The notes under the pieces were generated by a model. That model was not told where the DNA came from, ran no database searches, and saw nothing but the letters and a program-made list of their open reading frames with translations. Positions 9,522 through 15,549 of a DNA stretch of 37,208 nt are shown piece by piece. The stretch is from assembly GCA_041936745.1 (NCBI GenBank), contig JBHGWS010000084.1, forward strand, positions 1 to 37,208, given 5' to 3'. Each line of letters starts with the position of its first letter. Position 1 is the first letter of the stretch. The stretch is from Darwinibacter acetoxidans_A (GTDB taxonomy: Bacteria; Bacillota; Limnochordia; Darwinibacteriales; Darwinibacteriaceae). The position numbers and the translations under genes were made by a program.

Positions 9522-10073
9522 ATGGCTTTTGTTAAAGAATTAAGGGAAGAAAGTGTAGAGTTGGGCCGCCTGCAGAATATCATTCGGAAAAACGGCAGGG
9601 CTCCTTCTGCGCTGATTCCTATTTTAAGAGAAATACAAAGAGAATACCGCTATTTACCCAAAGAGGCTTTGGAATTTGCCGCCGAGGCTTTGGGGCTGTC
9701 CGCTGCTACCGTCTTTGCCGTAGCCACGTTTTACGCCCAGTTTCCCTTAGAGCCGGCGGGCAAATTTGACATTAAAGTCTGTGAAGGGGAAGACTGCTGC
9801 CCGGAAGCGGCGGACGTTTATGAGGCGGTCCGCCGGCGAATTGACTTGATTGAAAAACAGCCGGAAATTCCCTCTCGTTTTTATACGGTGGAAAAAGCGC
9901 CGTGTTTGGGGGACTGTGCCCTTTCACCTGTTGTCATGATAAATGATCGCATCTACGTGGAAGTGACGCCTCAGGCCATCGACATCATTTTCGATGCTTT
10001 GGAGGATTCTGCGTTGGAAGCGGGGGAAAACGGCAGGCATTTCAGTAACGGGGATTTTTTCCCGGGAAAATAA
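9522..10073 (+). CDS. NuoE/HndA-like NADH dehydrogenase 24-kDa [2Fe-2S] subunit (orphan)
   Basis: Thioredoxin-like [2Fe-2S] protein of 183 aa related to NuoE, HoxE and HndA, which pass electrons between NAD(H)-binding flavoproteins and hydrogenase or complex I modules. The helical N-terminal part (about 15-75) is followed by the cluster ligands C87-x4-C92 and C128-x3-C132; C93 is an extra adjacent cysteine. The C-terminal ~20 residues (EAGENGRHFSNGDF) extend beyond the usual end. RBS AAAGAGGTGA precedes the ATG. The usual next gene (NuoF/HndC) is absent: the gene ends at a terminator facing a minus-strand gene, so it is monocistronic. Likely NADH-responsive through the Rex-type operator. It may serve a multi-subunit hydrogenase or formate dehydrogenase encoded elsewhere. 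Confidence 0.9.
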   Translation: MAFVKELREESVELGRLQNIIRKNGRAPSALIPILREIQREYRYLPKEALEFAAEALGLSAATVFAVATFYAQFPLEPAGKFDIKVCEGEDCCPEAADVYEAVRRRIDLIEKQPEIPSRFYTVEKAPCLGDCALSPVVMINDRIYVEVTPQAIDIIFDALEDSALEAGENGRHFSNGDFFPGK

Positions 10074-10101
10074 AAGCGGGTGTTTTGAGATAACAGTTTA
10101 A

Positions 10102-10135
10102 AAAACGGAGATCAAGTTTATTTGATCTCCGTTTT
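10102..10135. terminator. bidirectional rho-independent terminator
   Basis: A 14-bp perfect stem (10102-10115 with 10122-10135) with a 6-nt loop has an A-run on the left arm and a T-run on the right, so it can terminate both the NuoE-like gene and the convergent GGDEF-EAL gene. It overlaps the last codons and the stop (10118-10120) of the latter. Confidence 0.85.
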
Positions 10136-13100
10136 GCCTCTTTTTACTAATAAATCTCTTACAGCCTCAGGCGGCAGCGGCTCGTAGAAATAAAAGCCCT
10201 GCACATCATCACATGATTTTCGGCTGAGAAAATCCAACTGCTGTTTCGTTTCCACACCTTCCGCCAAAACTTCCATGCCTAAACTTTTAGCCAGGTTAAT
10301 GATGATTTCCGTTATGGCCCGATCCTTTTCGTTTCTTTCAATACCTTGAACAAACTGCATGTCAATTTTCAAGCGGTCAATGGGCAGTGCTTTTAAGCGG
10401 CTGAGAGAAGAATATTCGGTGCCAAAATCGTCGATGGAAATTGAAACCCCTAAATCCTTCAAGTTCTTCAAAACACCGATGGTATAGTGCGGTTCTTTAA
10501 TGGCGATGCTTTCCGTGATCTCCAGCTCTAAATAACGGGGGTCCAGGCTTGTAGCATCTAAAACGCGCTTGACCTGCTGGACTAGGCGGGGATCATTAAA
10601 CTGGATAACGGAAAGATTGACAGCCAGCCGTATCGGCTCAAAACCCATCTGCTGCCATATCTTGTTCTGCCGGCATGCCGTTTTTAAAACCCATTCGCCG
10701 ATGCTGCCGATGGTGCCGTTTTTTTCCGCCAGTGGAATGAACACCTCCGGCAGGATCAGGCCCAACCGGGGATGGCGCCACCGCAGCAATGCTTCAACGC
10801 CCACGATGCGGCCCGCAGTTAAGTTGATTTGGGGCTGATAATAGATTGTGAGTTCCTGCCGTTCACTAGCCCGGTGGAGGTTGTTGGAAAGTGTCATATT
10901 TCTCTGTACTTCTTCTTTCATATCGGGCGTACAGAGGATGTATTGGTTTCTCCCGGCTGATTTTGCCTTAAACATGGCTATGTTGGCGTTTTTTATCAGA
11001 GTTTCTGCATCCGTGCCGTCAGTGGGGTAAAGTGCGATACCGGCACTGGCTGTAATGAAAAATTCCTGTTCATGGACCGCGAAAGGCTTTTTGAATAATT
11101 CCATCACTTTATCCGCAATCGTTACCGCGTCTTTGGCATCTTTGACGTTTTGGAACATAATCATAAATTCATCGCCGCCGAAGCGGGCCACCGTGTCCGT
11201 TCGCCGCATATTGCGCCGGATAGTTTCACCCACTTCTTTTAAAATAATGTCACCGCCTGTATGGCCTAAAATGTCGTTAACTAGCTTGAAGCTGTCCAGG
11301 TTAATAAACATTACACCGACAAAGGTAGCTGTGCGGCCTGCTAAATGGAGGGCTTGGTTTAGCCTGTCCGCAAACAAGGCTCGGTTGGGAAGCCGCGTAA
11401 GCTGGTCGTAATAAGCCATGAATTGAATTTCCCGTTCGGCCTTGGTTTTTATAAACCCGTCGGCGAGCAGGTTTGCTAAAATCTGCAGCTGCTCGATGTG
11501 ATAGTTTGACCAGGTGCGGTAAGACGCGACTGAATCGAAACCGAGAAAACCTAAATCGCGCTCATCGTGCTTGATGGGAATCACAACAAGGGATTTAACA
11601 TTCTCTAGTTTCTGCTGGTGTTTTTCCGCCGCCGCGGCTTTGGGCAGCTCCTCTATGTCTTTAGCGTAAACTAAGCTGTTATCCTCAAGCTGCTGCATCA
11701 GCCAGGGGTAACGGCTGAGAGGTATTTTTCGATTTGTGCCTACCTTCGGCTCAATACCTTCTTCCCGCCATTCATGTGTGTAAGTCATGGCATTTTCCGC
11801 TTCATCGATCAACATCACATAGGTCCGGTCAACGGCGAAAAACCTGCCGACCTTTTGCAGCATCGCCGCAATATGCTCGTCGATGTTGGCTTGGCTGACA
11901 TTGGCGAAGTCAAAGGAAATTTCTGAGATCATTTTCTGGAAGTCAATCTGCTTTATGTTTTCGGCAACGCGGGTCAAATAAAGGTTATTGACAACTAGGC
12001 CGACCATAAAAGCTGTAATAAAGAGGGCGATCCTTAAGATGAAATCGAAGGCTTCTATCTGCACAGAATCTTTCGGGCCGTAGATCCAGATCAGGACTTG
12101 GCAGGCTACTGCTGTGGCGGTTACCAAAATAAGCTGCGTGCGCGTATTAAACACTAACGCTACCAAAAGTAGGATTATGGGGAAGGCCCAAATGGTTATG
12201 CTGGCCTGCTCTATAAATTTGAAAGTGAAAACAGGTATGCTGAAAAGGATGGTGCCCATAATTAATGTGTTTTTCAGGTGCTCTCGGCGGATGGAGTTAA
12301 AAATTAAGATTGCAAATCCCGGTATAAATAATACGGCGCTGGTTTGGAAGGCCGATTTTAAGAAGGATTCATCCCCGGGCCCCCGGGGGAAGATGTAAGG
12401 GAGAAAACTCAATAAGCCGCCGGCTAAAAAGGCCAAGGCCAGGTAGTAATAAAGCCCGGTGCGGGTTTCACTATCCAGGATCAATTCATCGGTACCCAAT
12501 GCACCCTTGGGCATCAGTTCATAATATTTAATCGAATAGTAAATTGCCGCAATAGGTATGAGGGTAAAAAGTGGTGCCACCTGGGGCACGGGATGCTTTA
12601 AGGCTGCACTGAGAAGCACATCGGTGACGCTAGCTACAACGGCTGGTACGGCCACTGCCAGAAAGATCAAGCGGGCCTGTTTTTTTGTGTTTTCTGAGCG
12701 GGCGTTGTGCCGCCACTGCAAAAGGAGCGCTAAAGCTGCCAGGAGGCAGCTTAGATAATAAACGTAGAAGAAAAAATCCCAACCGTTGTTGACTGCTACG
12801 TTAACCCAGCCAAAGTCTGTTAGGACCAGATTGTATTGGGCAGGGGCCAGGCTGGGAGAGAGCCCAAAAACATAAAGATTGATCGCCGCGGGGATGTAGA
12901 AAAGCAGGCAAAGGCGGAGCTCGCATTTTTTTCCCGTCAGCAGTAGTATAAAATGAAGAAGTAAGCCGTAAATGGTTGTCCAACCGGCCGCTGCAAGCCG
13001 CCGCCAGAATAAAGCGGAGGCCGCATCGGGCGCCGAGCTTGCCATAGAAAAAGCGAAAGCCCAGACAGATAAGGAAAAAGAGACCGCTAAAAACGATTTA

Positions 13101-13207
13101 TTTAGGCGGGATTTGGGGTTGGAATTAATGATGTAGATGCCGAAAAACAAATAAATAACAGAGGCGGTAAAAAACAAAAGTGAAAACAGCATGGAGCCAT
13201 AGGCCAT
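10118..13207 (-). CDS. multi-TM sensor with GAF, GGDEF and EAL domains (c-di-GMP turnover)
   Basis: Membrane signalling protein of 1029 aa. An N-terminal 7TM sensory module resembling those of histidine kinases (about residues 1-220) is followed by a second hydrophobic block (about 250-410) with several helices. A cytoplasmic GAF-type domain occupies about 430-580. The GGDEF domain has an intact active-site motif (RFGGDEF, GGDEF at 677-681), so cyclase activity is plausible. The EAL domain has an intact signature (EALLRW, from 805), and DDFGTEYSSL carries Glu where Gly is usual. Either activity, or both, could be used. The ATG at 13207 is preceded by GGGAGGT about 8 nt away. It is transcribed alone and ends at the shared terminator. 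The ligand of the 7TM module is unknown. Confidence 0.94.
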   Translation of the reverse strand: MAYGSMLFSLLFFTASVIYLFFGIYIINSNPKSRLNKSFLAVSFSLSVWAFAFSMASSAPDAASALFWRRLAAAGWTTIYGLLLHFILLLTGKKCELRLCLLFYIPAAINLYVFGLSPSLAPAQYNLVLTDFGWVNVAVNNGWDFFFYVYYLSCLLAALALLLQWRHNARSENTKKQARLIFLAVAVPAVVASVTDVLLSAALKHPVPQVAPLFTLIPIAAIYYSIKYYELMPKGALGTDELILDSETRTGLYYYLALAFLAGGLLSFLPYIFPRGPGDESFLKSAFQTSAVLFIPGFAILIFNSIRREHLKNTLIMGTILFSIPVFTFKFIEQASITIWAFPIILLLVALVFNTRTQLILVTATAVACQVLIWIYGPKDSVQIEAFDFILRIALFITAFMVGLVVNNLYLTRVAENIKQIDFQKMISEISFDFANVSQANIDEHIAAMLQKVGRFFAVDRTYVMLIDEAENAMTYTHEWREEGIEPKVGTNRKIPLSRYPWLMQQLEDNSLVYAKDIEELPKAAAAEKHQQKLENVKSLVVIPIKHDERDLGFLGFDSVASYRTWSNYHIEQLQILANLLADGFIKTKAEREIQFMAYYDQLTRLPNRALFADRLNQALHLAGRTATFVGVMFINLDSFKLVNDILGHTGGDIILKEVGETIRRNMRRTDTVARFGGDEFMIMFQNVKDAKDAVTIADKVMELFKKPFAVHEQEFFITASAGIALYPTDGTDAETLIKNANIAMFKAKSAGRNQYILCTPDMKEEVQRNMTLSNNLHRASERQELTIYYQPQINLTAGRIVGVEALLRWRHPRLGLILPEVFIPLAEKNGTIGSIGEWVLKTACRQNKIWQQMGFEPIRLAVNLSVIQFNDPRLVQQVKRVLDATSLDPRYLELEITESIAIKEPHYTIGVLKNLKDLGVSISIDDFGTEYSSLSRLKALPIDRLKIDMQFVQGIERNEKDRAITEIIINLAKSLGMEVLAEGVETKQQLDFLSRKSCDDVQGFYFYEPLPPEAVRDLLVKRGKTEIK

Positions 13208-13980
13208 AAAATGTACCTCCCGCTAGTTATTTAAGGAAGTTCATCGGATTTATTGGTAAATACTGCTAGATTAACAGCCACAGTTTTATTCACCGTGCCG
13301 TGTTGTTTTCCCTGCTATTTGTCGAATTTTTCTCAAGCACCGCCAAATATGTTGTGAAAGATCACTGGAGATCCAATTTGTTCAACAAACTTCCGCCAAA
13401 ATGCCAACTGGTGAAATAAGGTGGAAGATAAGTATTTCATTTCGTTGAACGTTGACTTATGGAAAATTTTATGGGATACTTTAGGCAGTCAAACTTGCAA
13501 GAAAAGAGCAGAAGTTTACAAAGTAGTATTTGTAGTTTCATTAATTACCACTACGTTCCGATGTGCGTTAAAAGCGGCTAAGAGGTTTTTTGCGGCGGCC
13601 TTTTTGTTTTGACAAAAAAAGGCCTTTTTCCTTTGCAAAAAAGCGTTGGACGTAAGGGGTGGGGGATTGGGGCAGCGCAAATATCTGAGCGCTGATTGTT
13701 CATCTTTTTACGGGGGTAAAAAGCCGAATTTCTTTGAACTAAGTGGAAGGCGGAAGCAAATTAATGAGAAAAACGTGATATTGTCTGGCTGGGCCTGCGC
13801 CACTGCCGCAGGTAAAGCCACCGCTTTAAAGCCGGTGATGGATCTTTGCAAAAACCCCTTTTCTGATCGCAAGAAAGTTCAAAGGGCAAGTCCGGGCAAA
13901 CCTGTATTTTATAAATGCAGTAACACACAGCTCGGCCGTTAAACCGGGCCTGTTTTTTCTGCCACTTTAATCCAATCAAA
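13208..13980. other. intergenic stretch without a recognisable gene
   Basis: Open frames here have no RBS, no family resemblance and unusual composition, and I do not accept them. Visible structure: an odd palindrome TTTGTTCAACAAA near 13378; a hairpin at 13597-13624; a 6-bp inverted repeat CAGCGC/GCGCTG around 13673-13695; and a stem CACCGCTTT/AAAGCCGGTG (one bulged base) near 13818-13836. The promoter of the GGDEF-EAL gene should lie at its left end, but no consensus hexamers were convincing. Confidence 0.5.
13597..13630 (+). terminator. AT-rich hairpin with trailing T-run
   Basis: GGCCTTTTTGT (13597-13607) pairs with ACAAAAA plus GGCC (13612-13624), leaving two unpaired A, and TTTTTC follows. 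It resembles an intrinsic terminator, but no intact gene precedes it on the plus strand. Confidence 0.4.
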
Positions 13981-14209
13981 CTATCGAGTACTGACCCCAA
14001 GCCCAATCACAGCACCACAGATAAATCCGCTGTTTCTTTTCGCCGGGTGTTTGGCAACCTTAAAAACCTCGCTGATGGCATTGAGCGCTCTATCCCGGCT
14101 TTTTTAATCCGCAAGGCTGCTTCCCACTGCTTCCGCTCAAGGTGCAAAGTCGGGTTTAGCAGCAGGTTAAAGTTTTTTCGCAAGGTGTGCCGAAAGCGGC
14201 TTGAAACAT
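13981..14209 (-). pseudogene. possible gene remnant, unknown
   Basis: On the minus strand, two adjacent reading frames give protein-like sequence that would join by adding one base near 14088. The upstream part reads LLLNPTLHLERKQWEAALRI, and the downstream part contains NAISEVFKVAKHPAKRNSG and then SGFICGAVIGLGVSTR followed by a stop. No start codon or RBS was found and the family is not recognised. It could be the end of a decayed gene or a chance open stretch. Confidence 0.25.
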
Positions 14210-14227
14210 CAATTTAGATGGTATACT
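14201..14227 (+). promoter_or_regulatory. extended -10 promoter ahead of the MarR genes
   Basis: TGG-TATACT (14219-14227) is an extended -10 element, with TTGAAA (14201-14206) upstream at a short 15-bp spacing. Transcription would begin near 14234 and leave a leader of about 215 nt before the first MarR gene. Confidence 0.45.
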
Positions 14228-14393
14228 TTTTATTTATCGGTTTTTAGGCCGCCATAAAGTAAGAACTACGGATTATAAAAACCACGTTGAGGCCGGGGCA
14301 GCTGGGCAATTTTTTGGTGCCTATGTGAAAACTTGAACGCGCTGGGACTGAAAGCCATCGTAAAGTTCTGGTTTTTCGCAGGAAATTATAAGG

Positions 14394-14411
14394 TTGTGTC
14401 GAAAGACACAA
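14394..14411 (+). other. GAAA-tetraloop hairpin in the MarR leader
   Basis: TTGTGTC-GAAA-GACACAA is a perfect 7-bp stem capped by a stable GNRA loop, 28 nt upstream of the Shine-Dalgarno AGGAGGG. There is no T-run, so it is a structural element rather than a terminator. I could not match the leader to a known riboswitch class. Confidence 0.45.
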
Positions 14412-14452
14412 TTGGTGCCCACAGTTCATACGTGATGCAGGAGGGCAAATGA

Positions 14453-14953
14453 ATGAATGTTCCTAGGAAAAGCCGTTACGTAACAACTGTTTTTTGCCTT
14501 CGTTTATTGTGGGATTCCATCTACGATGATTGGACAAAAGTAACGTCTGATGTAGGGATTACAGTTACTGAGGAGCAAATTTTGTGGGTAATTTGGCTGT
14601 TTGATTCGTGTACAGTGACGGAAGCGGCCAGATATCTAAAGCGCGATAAAGGCACCGTTTCCAAGTGCATTTACTCGCTGGAAGAAAGCGGCTTGATTTT
14701 TCGCCAGCCCGGCATAGACCGCCGGTCCTACGCCTTTAAGATTACTGACGAAGGCGAGAGGATGAGGCAGAATCTGGAGCGGAACCATGGAATAAGCTCA
14801 GTGTTCGCACGGGCTTTAAACAATCTGAATGAGAAAGAGCAAAAGGAATTTTTGTCACTGCTTTTAAAAATCACGGAACAAATCGAAGGGAAATCTTATA
14901 CATCGCTCTTGGTTCAAAGCCTGGCCAGAATCAAAAGTGCGTTGGAAGATTAG
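14453..14953 (+). CDS. MarR-like winged-helix transcriptional regulator (first of tandem pair)
   Basis: Cytoplasmic regulator of 166 aa, the normal MarR length. N-terminal dimerisation helices (about 8-30) are followed by a winged helix: VTEAARYLKRDKGTVSKCIYS is the helix-turn-helix (about residues 58-78), and the wing is QPGIDRRSYAFKITDEG. C-terminal dimer helices follow. MarR proteins bind palindromic sites as dimers and respond to small molecules or redox state. ATG 14453 has AGGAGGG 7 nt upstream. A further MarR gene follows after 29 bp, and a c-di-GMP enzyme gene after that, so these are probably one operon. Ligand unknown; no conserved redox Cys pair is evident. Confidence 0.85.
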   Translation: MNVPRKSRYVTTVFCLRLLWDSIYDDWTKVTSDVGITVTEEQILWVIWLFDSCTVTEAARYLKRDKGTVSKCIYSLEESGLIFRQPGIDRRSYAFKITDEGERMRQNLERNHGISSVFARALNNLNEKEQKEFLSLLLKITEQIEGKSYTSLLVQSLARIKSALED

Positions 14954-14982
14954 AGAAGGTTCGGTGAAATGAGGCGGGAAAC

Positions 14983-15462
14983 GTGAGTTTCGCAAAGTAT
15001 ATCGAGGCTTATTTTGCAGTTCTGCTCAGTTATAAAGAACTGAACCATTGGCTCTCAAGAAAGGCCCGTTCGCTGGGATTATCCATTTTGGAGCTGCAAG
15101 TTTTGTGGTTAGTGACAAAAAGCAGGGGTGCCACTCTTGCGGATCTTGCTGCAACCACAGCGCATTCCCAAAAACAGCTGCATCCAATTATCGGGGCTTT
15201 AGAGAGGGATGGCATAATCACCAGCACTTATGTGGGAGAATCGCGTAAACGTCTGATCAAGGCTACTCCGGAAGGCAGGTCGCTGTTGGCACACTTACAG
15301 GATAAAGCACCGGGCTGCCCAGTAGTTGTTCGCGTAAACAGCGAGATCTTAAACAGCTTCAGCCTGCAGGCGGCGCGGCTTGTCAGTGATTTTCGCCAAG
15401 GCGGTGTTTGTAAAACAGGGATATCTAACTGTACAGAAAAAGGCGAAAAATATGGGCTGTAG
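14983..15462 (+). CDS. MarR-like winged-helix transcriptional regulator (second of tandem pair)
   Basis: Regulator of 159 aa with the same overall plan as its upstream neighbour but clearly divergent in sequence. The N-terminal helices (YIEAYFAVLLSYKELNHWL) are followed by a winged helix at about 40-95, with TLADLAATTAHSQKQLHPII as recognition region and STYVGESRKRLIKATPEG as wing. The C-terminus is shorter and Cys-containing (GGVCKTGISNC). The start is GTG at 14983 behind GAGGCGGG. Two different MarR subunits side by side could form homodimers with separate targets or a heterodimer. The stop directly abuts a pair of MarR-size palindromes (15462-15490), which suggests local regulation. Confidence 0.8.
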   Translation: MSFAKYIEAYFAVLLSYKELNHWLSRKARSLGLSILELQVLWLVTKSRGATLADLAATTAHSQKQLHPIIGALERDGIITSTYVGESRKRLIKATPEGRSLLAHLQDKAPGCPVVVRVNSEILNSFSLQAARLVSDFRQGGVCKTGISNCTEKGEKYGL

Positions 15463-15490
15463 TTGTATATGCAATTATTGCAAATGCAAC
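15462..15490. promoter_or_regulatory. tandem MarR-type operators
   Basis: Two near-palindromic 14-mers, GTTGTATATGCAAT (15462-15475) and ATTGCAAATGCAAC (15477-15490), lie with centres 15 bp apart in the gap before the GGDEF/HD-GYP gene. Each differs at two positions from the perfect palindrome GTTGCATATGCAAC found at 21435-21448. Size and symmetry suit a MarR dimer, and the two MarR genes lie immediately upstream. Confidence 0.5.
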
Positions 15491-15549
15491 CCGGGTGGGT
15501 GGAGCAGGAGCTTTTGCATTAAATTTCCCATTGAAAAGGGGTCGGCCGG

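Noticed and set aside
13421..13612. 63-aa plus-strand ORF
   Set aside because: No credible RBS for the GTG start; it ends in the hairpin at 13597, and its hydrophobic tail comes from the hairpin's T-rich arm.
13646..13942. 98-aa plus-strand ORF and the overlapping 81-aa minus-strand ORF
   Set aside because: Neither has protein-like composition or an RBS, and they overlap each other on opposite strands.
13850..13960. GGGCAAACC-containing stretch resembling a c-di-GMP-I riboswitch
   Set aside because: The required GNRA-capped stem and the downstream conserved receptor segment are missing, and no c-di-GMP-linked gene follows in the right place.
14333..14452. 39-codon plus-strand frame ending directly before the first MarR ATG
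   Set aside because: It has no start codon with an RBS, and a longer protein appears only after adding a base; open stretches of this length are common by chance.
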